A DNA stretch of 64,000 bases from Nocardiopsis sp. YSL2. Its GTDB lineage: Bacteria > Actinomycetota > Actinomycetes > Streptosporangiales > Streptosporangiaceae. Position numbers and translations under genes: made by a program. Shown here in pieces: positions 31,956-40,912 of this stretch. The notes beneath the pieces are model-generated. The model ran no database searches. It was not told the origin of the DNA and saw only the letters and a list, made by a program, of their open reading frames with translations. Every line of letters starts with the position of its first letter. Position 1 is the stretch's first letter. The stretch covers positions 4,092,001 through 4,156,000 of the forward strand of contig NZ_JAMOAO010000001.1 in NCBI RefSeq assembly GCF_030555055.1, written 5' to 3'.

Positions 31956-33032
31956 GTGAACGACCGCCCCGCCACCACCCCGGACCCCGCCGACGACGGC
32001 CCCCTGCTGTCCGTGCGCGGTGTCGACATCGGCTACCGCACCGGACGCAGAAGCCGGGTCACGGCGGTCCGCGGCGTCGGCTTCGACCTCTACCCCGGCC
32101 AGTCCATGGCCCTGGTGGGCGAATCCGGCTGCGGCAAGACCACGCTCGGCCTCGGCCTGCTGCGGCTCCTGCCTCGCACCGGGGTCGTCTCCGCCGGGGA
32201 GATCCTCTTCCGGCGCAAGGACGGCCGCCGCGTCGACGTGCGCGCCCTGGCCAGGGAGGACCTGCGCCGCTTCCGCTGGAACGAGGCGGCCATGGTCTTC
32301 CAGGGCGCGATGAACGCGTTCAACCCCGTGCTGAAGGTGCAGGACCACTTCCTGGACACCTTCCGGGCGCACGAGGGGCGCGGCACCCGCCGCAGCCGCG
32401 CCGCACTGCTCGAACGCTCCGCCGCACTGCTGGAACTGGTCCGGCTCGACCCCGCCCGGGTCCTGGCCGCGTATCCGCACGAGCTGTCCGGCGGCATGCG
32501 CCAGCGCGCCCTGATCGCCCTGGCCCTGGCACTGCGGCCCCAGTTGCTCATCCTCGACGAGCCGACGACCGCGCTGGACATCCTCACCCAGCGCGCCATC
32601 GTCGAGCGCCTGACCGAGCTGCGCGAGGAGCTGCGGTTCGCCATGGTCTTCATCACCCACGACCTGGGCCTGGCGGCCGAGCTCGCCGACCGCGTCGGCA
32701 CGATGTACGCGGGCCGGATGATCGAGACCGGCACCACGCGCGACATCTTCTACCGCTCGCGCCACCCCTACACCCGGGCACTGATCAACTCCGTGCCGCC
32801 GGTCGTGGGAGACCTGACCGTTCCGGAGTCACTGCCGGGCGGACCGCCGAGCATCGGAGCGCTGCCCGACGGCTGCTCCTTCGCGCCGCGCTGTGCCCAC
32901 GCCCAGTCACGCTGCTCGCGGATCCGCCCCGAGCTGGACGTGCTCAGGGCCCGTCCCGCAGGGCTCAGCCACGCCGCCGCGTGCCTGCGCGCCGAGGACG
33001 CCGCACTCTTCACCGAGGGGGCCACCCGATGA
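31956..33032 (+). CDS. ABC transporter ATP-binding protein, DppD/OppD type
   Basis: A 358-residue ATPase powering the importer. Walker A is GESGCGKTT near 55-63, the Q loop follows, the signature is ELSGGMRQRAL near 176, Walker B LLILDEPTTALD near 197, and the H loop is FITHDLG. The C-terminal oligopeptide-transporter extension has the cysteine group of a [4Fe-4S]-like site (GCSFAPRCAHAQSRCSR). GTG 31956 has AGGTGAG 5 bases upstream; GTG 31947, which overlaps the previous stop, would add three residues. Confidence 0.93.
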   Translation: MNDRPATTPDPADDGPLLSVRGVDIGYRTGRRSRVTAVRGVGFDLYPGQSMALVGESGCGKTTLGLGLLRLLPRTGVVSAGEILFRRKDGRRVDVRALAREDLRRFRWNEAAMVFQGAMNAFNPVLKVQDHFLDTFRAHEGRGTRRSRAALLERSAALLELVRLDPARVLAAYPHELSGGMRQRALIALALALRPQLLILDEPTTALDILTQRAIVERLTELREELRFAMVFITHDLGLAAELADRVGTMYAGRMIETGTTRDIFYRSRHPYTRALINSVPPVVGDLTVPESLPGGPPSIGALPDGCSFAPRCAHAQSRCSRIRPELDVLRARPAGLSHAAACLRAEDAALFTEGATR

Positions 33033-34063
33033 TCGACCCGTACGTGCACCACGATCCGTCCGCCGAGGGACGGGACCCCGAGGCGGCCGACACCGCGGTC
33101 CTGGGCCTGCACGGCGTCCGCCAGGTCTTCTCCACACCGCGCGGTGAGGTCCCCGCCGTCGCCGGGGTCGACCTGCGGGTGCGCCCGGGGCGGGTGCTGT
33201 GCCTGGTGGGGGAGTCCGGCTGCGGCAAGACCACCACGGCCCGCATGGCCGCGGCACTGGCCCGGCCCACCTCCGGCACCGTCCGCTTCCGGGGCCGGGA
33301 CGTCGCGGCCATGGGCCGGGCCGAGCGCTCGGCCTTCCGCCGGTCCGTCCAGTACATCCACCAGGACCCCTACGCCTCCCTGAACCCGGTGCGCACCGTC
33401 TACTCCACGGTCTCCGCCGGGCTGCGCCGCCACCGGCTCGTGAAGGACCGGCGCGAGGCCCGGGAGGCCACCATCGCGCTGCTGCGCCGGGTCGAGCTGA
33501 CCCCCGCCGAGGACTACCTGGACAAGTACCCCCACCAGATGTCGGGCGGCCAGCGCCAGCGCGTGGCGGTCGCCCGTGCCCTGGCGATGGACCCGCAGGT
33601 GATCATCGCCGACGAGTCCACCTCGATGCTGGACGTCTCCATCCGGGTCAGCCTGCTCAACACGCTGGGCCGGCTGCGCGACGACCTCGGGGTCGGCTTC
33701 CTGTTCATCACCCACGACCTGGCCGTGGCCAAGTACTTCGCCTGGGACGGCGAGATCGCGGTCATGTACCTGGGCCGGATCGTGGAGCAGGGCCCCACCC
33801 GCCGGGTGGTCAACGACCCCCGCCACCCCTACACCCGGGCCCTCGTCTCCGCGGTGTGCGAGCCGGACCCGGACCTGGCGCGCACCAAGGAGCGGGTCCG
33901 GCTGCGCGGCGCGGACATCCCCGACCTGACGGACCTGCCGTCGGGATGCGAGTTCCATCCGCGCTGCCCGATGTTCGAGCCGGGCCGCTGCGACACCGAG
34001 CGGCCCGCGCTGGCGCCCCGACCGGACCGCCTGCTGGCCTGCCACGTCGTCGACGGCGGGTGA
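33029..34063 (+). CDS. ABC transporter ATP-binding protein, DppF/OppF type
   Basis: A 344-residue second ATPase of the importer. Walker A GESGCGKTTT near 61, the Q-loop segment YIHQDPYASLNP near 110, signature MSGGQRQRVAVARALA near 171, Walker B VIIADESTSMLDVS near 191 (the usual DEPxSALDVS with Ser and Met replacing Pro, x and Ala), and H loop FITHDLA. The C-terminal extension contains the cysteines CEFHPRCPMFEPGRC. The ATG overlaps the previous stop (ATGA). DEST in place of DEPT keeps the catalytic Asp-Glu and is probably harmless. Confidence 0.93.
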   Translation: MIDPYVHHDPSAEGRDPEAADTAVLGLHGVRQVFSTPRGEVPAVAGVDLRVRPGRVLCLVGESGCGKTTTARMAAALARPTSGTVRFRGRDVAAMGRAERSAFRRSVQYIHQDPYASLNPVRTVYSTVSAGLRRHRLVKDRREAREATIALLRRVELTPAEDYLDKYPHQMSGGQRQRVAVARALAMDPQVIIADESTSMLDVSIRVSLLNTLGRLRDDLGVGFLFITHDLAVAKYFAWDGEIAVMYLGRIVEQGPTRRVVNDPRHPYTRALVSAVCEPDPDLARTKERVRLRGADIPDLTDLPSGCEFHPRCPMFEPGRCDTERPALAPRPDRLLACHVVDGG

Positions 34064-34067
34064 ACCG

Positions 34068-34256
34068 GTGCTGCTCATCGGCCGCTTCGGCCTCCTGGTC
34101 GGCTCCTTCCTGGTGCTGGCCAGCGCCCTCACGGCACTCCTCAACCCCCCGGGCACGGCCGAGTTCGTCATCAGCGTCGTCACGGCCGGTCTCGGCCTGC
34201 TGACCGTCGTTCTCGGCCTGCTCACCGTCCTCCTGGAAAGGAAGCGTCACCCATGA
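34068..34256 (+). CDS. Small two-span membrane protein, 62 aa
   Basis: A short hydrophobic protein with two membrane segments (about 4-24, GRFGLLVGSFLVLASALTAL, and about 33-55) and a short basic tail (ERKRHP). It lies between the second ATPase gene and the substrate-binding-protein gene, with a 4-base gap before and a 4-base overlap after, so it is part of the operon. Importers of this class do not usually need such a subunit; it may be an operon-specific accessory. No family recognised. Confidence 0.75.
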   Translation: MLLIGRFGLLVGSFLVLASALTALLNPPGTAEFVISVVTAGLGLLTVVLGLLTVLLERKRHP

Positions 34257-36055
34257 CCTCCACACCCCCCGAACACCTCCTGGAGATGAGCCGCCGCAAC
34301 GTCCTGCGCGCCGTGGGGGCCGGGGTCGCCGCCACGGCGGCGACCGGTGCGCTGAGCGCCTGCGCGGGCGGGGACCGGGGATCCGGCGGGGCCCGGCAGT
34401 TCGCCGGCGTCTTCGACTTCGATCTGGACTCCAACACCCGCAACGTGGCCGTCGAGGACGGCGCCCTGCTGCTGAACTCGGTCTACAAGGACCTGTTCCT
34501 CATGACCGGCGGGTTCTACAACTGGCGTGAGCACACGTGGGACTACATGCTGCTCGAAGGCTCCGAGTGGGACGGGGACGACCTGGTCGTGACCCTGCGC
34601 CCCGGCTTGAAGTGGAGCGACGGCAGCGACCTCACCGCCGACGACATGATCCAGAGCTACGCGATCGCGATCTTGGAGGTCGCGCCGTGGACGGTGGGCT
34701 TCCCGCAGGTCACGGAGCTGGAGCGGCTCGACGGCCTGAGTGTGCGGCTGGGCTTCGACGCTCCGTTCCCCAACATCGAGCGGAGCATCATCAAGCACCG
34801 GATCGTCGCCAGGTCCACCTACGCGGAGTTCGGGGAGCGCGCCCTGGAGCTGGTGCGCTCCGGGGTGCGCTACGGCGACGACGAGCAGAGCGCGTTCGTC
34901 GCCGACTTCGTGGAGTTCGCGCCGGAGGAGATCGTGTGCAGCGGGCCGTACATGTTCGACGCCGAGCAGATGTCGGACGCCCGCATCACCCTGGTGCGCA
35001 ACGAGAACGGCTACCAGGGCGGTGAGGTGCTCTTCGACGAGGTGGTCGTGCACAAGGGCGACAACCGCCAGTCGGCGCTGCTCATCCAGCAGCGCGAGGT
35101 CGACTACTCGACGGAGGCCCCCTCCGCCGCCGACCAGCTGGCCTTCCAGGGCGTGGAGGGGTTCAAGTGGGTCGAGCACGCGGGCTACGACGGCTGTGGG
35201 CTGATGTTCAACTACGCGGCCAAGCCGGAGTTGAAGGACGTGCGCGTGCGCAAGGCGCTGGCGCACCTGCTGGACACCGAGACGATCGGCCAGGTCGCGC
35301 GCGGCGAGGCCTACAGCGGGGTGGAGTACTACGCGGGGCTGGTCGACCTCCAGGCGGAGGAGATCATGACGGAGGAGGAGCTGGCGGGGTTCGAGCACTA
35401 CGGGTACGACCCCGACAGGGCGACGGAGCTTCTGGAGGACGCGGGGTGGACCCTGGAGGACGGGATCTGGCACCTGCCGGACGGGGAGCCGGCCAGCTAC
35501 GAGATCATCGGCGTCGCCGGCTGGGGCGACTTCGAGCTCACCGCGTCGCAGGTGGAGGAGGCGTGGAACTCCTTCGGGATCCGGTGCGAGGCCCGCAACG
35601 TTCCGTCCGACAACCCGTGGGGCATCTGGGGCGCGGGTGACTTCGAGGTCGCGGTGCGGCACTGGGGCAACCCGGAGATCCCCGACTACTGGGGAGCCTT
35701 CCAGATGAACTTCCTGCTGGAGAACTCCGGCGACGAGGACAACCCCGGCCAGTCGTTCGACCTGAACGTGGACAGCCCCTCCCAGGGGAAGGTCGACGTG
35801 GAGGAGCTGATCGAGGAGGCCAAGCGGGCCGGGACCGAGGAGGAGCAGCACGCCGCGCTCAAACGGCTGGCGATCATCTTCAACGAACTGCTCCCGCGCA
35901 TTCCGATCTGGACCTACCGGTACCTCGCACCCGCGGTCGAGGGGGTGCGCGTCCAGCACTTCGCCGCCGACCACCCGGCGGCCAACAACGAGCAGTACCA
36001 GGACAACCATGTGATGCTGTCGCTGATCCAGGGGGACCTGGAACCGGTCGAGTAG
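34253..36055 (+). CDS. ABC transporter substrate-binding lipoprotein, SBP_bac_5 (DppA-like)
   Basis: A 600-residue extracytoplasmic binding protein. The leader combines a twin-arginine motif (SRRNVLRAVG, residues 13-22) with a lipobox (LSAC, Cys37), so it is probably a Tat-exported lipoprotein. The mature part has the SBP_bac_5 layout: DLVVTLRPGLKWSDGSDLTADDM near 106-128, GPYMFDAEQ, LFDEVVVHKG, MFNYAAKPELKDVRVRKALA near 317, and a C-terminal region ending EQYQDNHVMLSLIQ. Ligands of the family include peptides, nickel and sugars; here an oligosaccharide or muropeptide is possible, given the operator, but not shown. Last gene of the operon, followed by a strong terminator. Confidence 0.92.
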   Translation: MTSTPPEHLLEMSRRNVLRAVGAGVAATAATGALSACAGGDRGSGGARQFAGVFDFDLDSNTRNVAVEDGALLLNSVYKDLFLMTGGFYNWREHTWDYMLLEGSEWDGDDLVVTLRPGLKWSDGSDLTADDMIQSYAIAILEVAPWTVGFPQVTELERLDGLSVRLGFDAPFPNIERSIIKHRIVARSTYAEFGERALELVRSGVRYGDDEQSAFVADFVEFAPEEIVCSGPYMFDAEQMSDARITLVRNENGYQGGEVLFDEVVVHKGDNRQSALLIQQREVDYSTEAPSAADQLAFQGVEGFKWVEHAGYDGCGLMFNYAAKPELKDVRVRKALAHLLDTETIGQVARGEAYSGVEYYAGLVDLQAEEIMTEEELAGFEHYGYDPDRATELLEDAGWTLEDGIWHLPDGEPASYEIIGVAGWGDFELTASQVEEAWNSFGIRCEARNVPSDNPWGIWGAGDFEVAVRHWGNPEIPDYWGAFQMNFLLENSGDEDNPGQSFDLNVDSPSQGKVDVEELIEEAKRAGTEEEQHAALKRLAIIFNELLPRIPIWTYRYLAPAVEGVRVQHFAADHPAANNEQYQDNHVMLSLIQGDLEPVE

Positions 36056-36075
36056 AGCACCGGAAGCCCGGTACG

Positions 36076-36109
36076 ACGGGGGCGGAGGCCGATCGGCCTC
36101 CGCCCCCGT
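36076..36109 (+). terminator. 34-bp perfect palindrome ending the importer operon
   Basis: A 17-base arm (ACGGGGGCGGAGGCCGA) is followed directly by its exact reverse complement. It lies 20 bases after the stop codon of the binding-protein gene. Confidence 0.8.
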
Positions 36110-36582
36110 GGCGTGCGTGGGAACGGAAGTTGCTGGAGTGATGAATGTGATCCTCCCCACTGCGAGCGAAGCGGACAGATCGACACAAGTAAGACATAAC
36201 ACTCAAAAGCCATAAAATGACTTTTCCTGAGTTATCGCACGTCATCCGTGTCCCGCTGGGGTGTTTCCCGGTGCTTTCCCGATTCGCCTGCCAAGCTCCA
36301 CGGCCTTTGTTAGTCTGACGAACCGAAAGACGGTTCTCGGTGGAAGTACAGGAATTGTTCCGGACGTGGATACTTGTCGCCGGATGGGTGTCGACCACCC
36401 CGGCCGGGGTATCCGAACGCGCGCCCGTGCCGCTCCGGGGACGTCGAGGCGTTTCCCCTGCGCCCGGGATGTGTCGTCAGTGCCAGGTCCCGGCGCGGTC
36501 CCGTCACCCCTGTTCTCCTCGAACGGGCCGAAGGTGCGGGGCCAGCGCCGCACCGCCCGGCTGATTCCAAGGAGACGAGATC
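36110..36582. other. 473-bp intergenic region before the conservon
   Basis: No gene. The first 120 bases are unusually AT-rich (AGTAAGACATAACACTC, CATAAAATGACTTTTCC) and should contain the promoter of the conservon operon. TAGTCT at about 36312 is a -10 candidate. The later half is ordinary GC-rich leader sequence up to the AAGGAG before the GTG at 36583. Confidence 0.5.
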
Positions 36583-39500
36583 GTGTCAGAGGAGCCGCCA
36601 CCACGACACGGCCCAGGTCCCGCGCAGTCGGGGATGGGCCGAGGCAGGTTTCGCAGGGCCATCTCCCGGATCGTCAAGTCCCAGGAAGTCCCACCCCCGG
36701 AGCCCGAACAAGGACATCCCGTGCATCAGCCCGTGCATCCGCACAACCCGGACCCGGCGTCGGAGCGGGACCAGACCACGCCGGTGAAGAACGAGGACGC
36801 CTCGTCGGCCACACCCGTCGGCCCCTTCTCCGGCCCGGCCGAGAACGGATACCGCCCGGCGGCCAGGGTGAACGTTCCCAACCCCTACACGCGGCCGCTC
36901 AAGGTCGACGACGTCGACACCGGTGCCCACCCGGTGGGGCAGTGGCGCGGGGTGGGCCTCAACGAGCCCGAGCCGCGCGTGGTTCCCGTGCGCGCGCCCG
37001 AGGCCGGCGCCGCGGGTGACCAGGCTCCCGCCGCCGACGACCGCAAGCCGAGCCCTCCCGCCGCGGACCCGGCTCCGGCTGCTCCCAGTTCGGCGAAGGG
37101 GAGTGCTTCGACGGGCCCTGCTCGGGTGGAGAAGAAGCCCGCCGAGCGGTCTCCGGCCGCCGCCAAGGACGGCGACTCGGCTTCCGGTCCTGTCGAGTCG
37201 ACGGTGGCGAAGGGGAGTGCTTCGACGGGCCCTGCTCGGGTGGAGAAGAAGCCCGCCGAGCGGTCTCCGGCCGCGGCCAAGGACGGCGACTCGGCTTCCG
37301 GTCCTGTCGAGTCGACGGTGGCGAAGGGGAGTGCTTCGACGGGCCCTGCTCGGGTGGAGAAGAAGCCCGCCGAGCGGTCTCCGGCCGCCGCCAAGGACAG
37401 CGACTCGGCTTCCGGCCCCGTTGCGCCGACCGCTGCCAAGGGGAGTGCTCCGAGTGGCGCCGCTCCAGTGGAGAAGAAGCCCGCCGAGCGGTCTCCGGCC
37501 GCGGCCAAGGACAGTGCCACCGGGGCCCCGACGGCTGACGGCGGCAAGCCGAGTGCTCCCGCTTCCAGGACTTCCGAGTCCGCTCCGGCGAAGGCGAGTG
37601 CCCCGACCACTGACGCTCAGGCCGAACGGAAGGCCGCCGACCGGCCCCCGGCTCCGGCGGAGCCGAGCGCTCCGGCCGCCTCCGCCCCCACGGCTCGAAC
37701 GCCGGCCGAGCCCTCTCCTTCCGCCGACCGGTCCCCGGCTCCGGGGAAGGAGAGCGCCCCGTCGGCGCCTGCTCCGACCGGCCGGACCGACACGGACTCC
37801 GCCGCGCACCCCCCTGAGCCCGGACGCGGGACACCGGCGCCCACTCTTCCGCCTCTTCGGCCCGTCCGCACCCGTACACGCCCCGAGCGGGGCGACCGCA
37901 CGGGAGCCCCGGCCGACCCGACCCCCCGTGCGGGCGACGCCTCGCCCGCAGCGCCCGACCTCACCAGCACCCACGACCGTTCCGGCCATCACGGCACCCG
38001 CTCCCCGCGGGTGCCGGCCGGACAGGACGGGGCCCGGCCCCCGGAGGGAGCTCCGCCCATGGCCGACCACACCCACACGACCTCGGACGAACCGGGGGAG
38101 CACGAACGACGCAGACCGCACGCCGCCGACGCGCCCACGAGCCACCAGGCGGCGGACCACACCGCGTGGGGCCAGCGGCCGACCGGACCAGCGGGGCCCC
38201 CGGCCCCGGGACGGCCCCACCACACGTATGACGAGCAGGGGTGGCGGGGCCCCCACGGGCAGCAACCCGCTCCCCCCTCACCAGGACGACAGGGGTACCA
38301 GGTGCCACAGGAGCCCACAGGCCTGCCGCAGCCCCCCGCGGGGTACGGCCACGGCCCCCAGCAGTACCCGCCCGCCCCGGACCCGCGCGGTCCGTGGCAG
38401 GACGGCCAGCAGCAGCACGGCTACCCGCCGCCGTACCCCTACGGCGCGTACCAGCAGGCGGCTCCTCCTCCGCCGCCCCAGCCGATGCCGCAGTATCCGA
38501 TGCCCTACCCGGCTCCGCACCCGATCGTGACCTACCAGAGCGCCTACCCGGCCCCCTTCCAGCCGCCCGGCTACGTCCTGCCCGGGCAGCCGGTGGTCTA
38601 CCCCGTTCCCTACCAGGCGCACGGGCAGCCGATCCAGCACGTCATCGTGCTCGCCCCCGGCCAGCCGCCGCAGGTCCTCACCGCGGAACCGGTGCAGGAC
38701 CGCGCCGAGCGCCCGGAGCGCGAGGACCGTCCCGAGGCGCCCGCGCACGACAGCGTCGAGTCGGCGGAGCAGCCCAGGGCGCTGCCGCGCCCCGAGGCGT
38801 CCGCCCCGGCACCGAGTGCGCCCGCTCCCGCGCCCGAGGCGACCGGGGACGAGAGCGCGCCCGCGGTCGGGAGCGCGCCCGCCCCCGAGGCCCCCGCCGC
38901 TCCCGCGCCCCCGGTCGCCGAACAGACGGAGACGATCCTCAACGAGGCTCTCGCCGGTCTGGCCATGCGCGACCTGTCGTTGGTGGACGCGCTCCTGGAG
39001 ATGGTCGAGGAGCTGGAGACCGACGCCAAGGACCCCGACCTCCTCGACAAGCTCTTCCAGATCGACAACTTCGCCACCCGCATGCGCCGCAACGGCGAGA
39101 ACTTCCTCGTGCTGACCGGCCACGACGGGGGCGAGTCCGACGCCCACGACGAGATCGTCCCCCTCCTCGACGTCGCCCGCGCCGCGACCTCCGAGATCAA
39201 GGACTACCCCCGCGTCCGCCTCGGGAAGCTGCCGCAGACCTCCATCACCGGTATGGCGGCCGACGACATCAGCCACCTCCTGGCCGAACTCCTGGACAAC
39301 GCGACGGCCAACTCGCCCGAGCACTCCCAGGTCGTCATCAGTGCCCGGGAGATGGACGACGGCCGGCTGATGATGATCGTCGAGGACGAGGGAGTGGGCA
39401 TCCCCGAGCACCAGCTCGGTGAACTCAACGACCGGCTCAGCGGCTCCCCGAGGCTCGACGACGACGTACCCCGGCACATGGGCCTGTACGTCGCGAGCCG

Positions 39501-39987
39501 GATCGGTCGCAAGCACGGCCTGGAGACCCGCTTGGAGTCCCGCGCGTTCCGTGGGGTGAACGCCTACACGATCATCCCCAAGGAGCTGTTGCGCGTGGCG
39601 ACGCCGCCGACCCCGGGCAAGTCCCGGACCTCGGCCGTCCCCTCGACGTCGGGTCCCTCGGTCGGATCCGTGTCCCAAGCCCTCACGCCCCCTCCGGTGA
39701 CGGGAACCAACGGAGTGAACGGCAGTTCGGCCTCCAAGCCCACCAACGGGGGAGACTCCTCCGTCACCGCCGCGGGCCTGCCCCGGCGCAGCGCCACCCC
39801 GCACGGCTCGCCGCTGCGGATGATGCCGCACCCGAAGTCGGTCCCTCCGCCCGGGCCGCCGTCGGACACACCCAAGCTGTCCGGCGAGGCCAGAGCCGAG
39901 CAGATCCGCGACGATCTCGGCGACTTCCTCGACGGCGAACGCGAGGCACGCGAGGAGTCGGACGGCAAGGAGGGCGGGACCACGTGA
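36583..39987 (+). CDS. Conservon sensor-kinase-like ATPase (CvnA type), low-complexity N-terminus
   Basis: A 1134-residue member of the CvnA group, the ATPase of conservon signalling. Only residues about 790-1000 are recognisable: a helical dimerisation region (LVDALLEMVEELETDAKDPD and LFQIDNFATRMRRNGENF), then the HATPase domain with N box LAELLDNATANSP (Asn906), G1 box EDEGVGIP near 935 and G2 HMGLYVASRIGRKHG. CvnA proteins normally read LDHLATRMRR here; this one has Asn829 in place of His. CvnA also normally begins with membrane and nitrate-sensing domains; these are absent. The N-terminal 780 residues are Pro/Ala/Glu-rich disorder with four 38-residue tandem repeats and a Pro/Tyr/Gln-rich stretch. 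GTG start with AAGGAG. First gene of the operon. Confidence 0.85.
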   Translation: MSEEPPPRHGPGPAQSGMGRGRFRRAISRIVKSQEVPPPEPEQGHPVHQPVHPHNPDPASERDQTTPVKNEDASSATPVGPFSGPAENGYRPAARVNVPNPYTRPLKVDDVDTGAHPVGQWRGVGLNEPEPRVVPVRAPEAGAAGDQAPAADDRKPSPPAADPAPAAPSSAKGSASTGPARVEKKPAERSPAAAKDGDSASGPVESTVAKGSASTGPARVEKKPAERSPAAAKDGDSASGPVESTVAKGSASTGPARVEKKPAERSPAAAKDSDSASGPVAPTAAKGSAPSGAAPVEKKPAERSPAAAKDSATGAPTADGGKPSAPASRTSESAPAKASAPTTDAQAERKAADRPPAPAEPSAPAASAPTARTPAEPSPSADRSPAPGKESAPSAPAPTGRTDTDSAAHPPEPGRGTPAPTLPPLRPVRTRTRPERGDRTGAPADPTPRAGDASPAAPDLTSTHDRSGHHGTRSPRVPAGQDGARPPEGAPPMADHTHTTSDEPGEHERRRPHAADAPTSHQAADHTAWGQRPTGPAGPPAPGRPHHTYDEQGWRGPHGQQPAPPSPGRQGYQVPQEPTGLPQPPAGYGHGPQQYPPAPDPRGPWQDGQQQHGYPPPYPYGAYQQAAPPPPPQPMPQYPMPYPAPHPIVTYQSAYPAPFQPPGYVLPGQPVVYPVPYQAHGQPIQHVIVLAPGQPPQVLTAEPVQDRAERPEREDRPEAPAHDSVESAEQPRALPRPEASAPAPSAPAPAPEATGDESAPAVGSAPAPEAPAAPAPPVAEQTETILNEALAGLAMRDLSLVDALLEMVEELETDAKDPDLLDKLFQIDNFATRMRRNGENFLVLTGHDGGESDAHDEIVPLLDVARAATSEIKDYPRVRLGKLPQTSITGMAADDISHLLAELLDNATANSPEHSQVVISAREMDDGRLMMIVEDEGVGIPEHQLGELNDRLSGSPRLDDDVPRHMGLYVASRIGRKHGLETRLESRAFRGVNAYTIIPKELLRVATPPTPGKSRTSAVPSTSGPSVGSVSQALTPPPVTGTNGVNGSSASKPTNGGDSSVTAAGLPRRSATPHGSPLRMMPHPKSVPPPGPPSDTPKLSGEARAEQIRDDLGDFLDGEREAREESDGKEGGTT
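37096..37551 (+). repeat. Four tandem 114-bp (38-residue) repeats inside the kinase gene
   Basis: Units start at 37096, 37210, 37324 and 37438. The protein unit begins KGSASTGPARVEKKPAERSP and ends near ASGPVESTVA. Units 1-3 are almost identical in DNA; the fourth has diverged (SAPSGAAPVEKK). The period is a multiple of three, so copy-number change would not break the frame. Confidence 0.95.
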
Positions 39988-40075
39988 GCCCCCACCGGAC
40001 CGACGCGACGCCCGCACGCACGCGCACCACTGACCAACAGCGACAACGACACACGGCCGAGGCAGGTTACCCGCG

Positions 40076-40501
40076 ATGACTGAACCCGCAAACGACAGCG
40101 TTGAGAACTTCTCGTGGCTCATCGACAGGTTCGTCCGCGATGTCCGAGGAGTCGAGCACGCCGTGGTCGTCTCCTCCGACGGCCTGGTGCTGACCCACTC
40201 CAGTGACTTCCCCGAGGAGCACGCCGAGCAGCTCGCCGCCATCGCCAGCGGACTGCACAGCCTCGCCGTCGGTGGAGCGAACCTGTTCCAGCGCGGAGAC
40301 TGCGAGCAGCTCCTGGTGCGCTTCAACCAGGGACACCTGTTCATCATGGCGATCAGCGACGGATCCTGCATGGCCGTCCTGACCGCGCCGGGCACGGAGT
40401 TGAAGATCGTCGGCTTCCAGATGACCAAGCTCGTGGAGAACGTCGCCCACGTGCTGACCCCGCAGCTGCGCTCGCAGCTGCGGGAAGTCATCCAGAGCTG
40501 A
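40076..40501 (+). CDS. Roadblock/LC7 domain protein (CvnB type)
   Basis: A 141-residue Roadblock/LC7 protein, the second conservon component. The fold is visible as ENFSWLIDRFVRDVRGVEHAVVVSSDGLV (helix then strands), the DFPEEHAEQLAAIASGLHSL helix, LLVRFNQGHLFIMAISDGSC and a final helix (VLTPQLRSQLREVI). In bacteria such proteins bind small Ras-like GTPases and modulate nucleotide exchange (as MglB for MglA), so its partner should be the GTPase at 40887. It follows the kinase-like gene by about 90 bases and lies on the same strand. The length is typical (about 130-145). Confidence 0.92.
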   Translation: MTEPANDSVENFSWLIDRFVRDVRGVEHAVVVSSDGLVLTHSSDFPEEHAEQLAAIASGLHSLAVGGANLFQRGDCEQLLVRFNQGHLFIMAISDGSCMAVLTAPGTELKIVGFQMTKLVENVAHVLTPQLRSQLREVIQS

Positions 40502-40552
40502 CGACGGCGACCCGAAACGGTTCACAGGGATCATGAGAAGGTTGCCACTGAA

Positions 40553-40912
40553 ATGAGCTTCCGCAGGCGAAGGAGCAACCGCGTCCGCCCGTTCACCTTC
40601 ACAGGTGGCCGGACGCGATCGCGGCATCCGCTGATGGTGCAGACCCTGGTCTCGACCTCTGAGCCGGGCCAGGAACCACCGAGCACCCTCATGCCGGAGT
40701 CCATCAACATCTACCGACTGTGCCGAGAGACGCGGTCACTCGCTGAGGTGTCGGCCGAGTTGAACATCCCCCTGGGCGTCACCCAGGTCCTGATCAGCGA
40801 CCTGGCCGAACAGGACCTGGTGTACATCCACCCGACCATCACCGGCAGCAGTCCATCGGAAAACCAGGTTCTGGAGAGGGCTCTTCGTGGTCTCGAACGA
40901 CTTTTCCAGTGA
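40553..40912 (+). CDS. DUF742 protein (CvnC type)
   Basis: A 119-residue DUF742 protein, third conservon component. It starts with a basic segment (RRRRSNRVRPFTFTGGRTR), then YRLCRETRSLAEVSAELNIPLGVTQVLI, which has winged-helix character, then DLAEQDLVYIH. The RPFTFTGGRTR start is the family's usual GGRTRP-like opening. The function is unknown; a scaffold or adaptor role in the conservon is assumed in the literature. Its last 26 bases overlap the start of the GTPase gene, so the two are coupled. Confidence 0.9.
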   Translation: MSFRRRRSNRVRPFTFTGGRTRSRHPLMVQTLVSTSEPGQEPPSTLMPESINIYRLCRETRSLAEVSAELNIPLGVTQVLISDLAEQDLVYIHPTITGSSPSENQVLERALRGLERLFQ

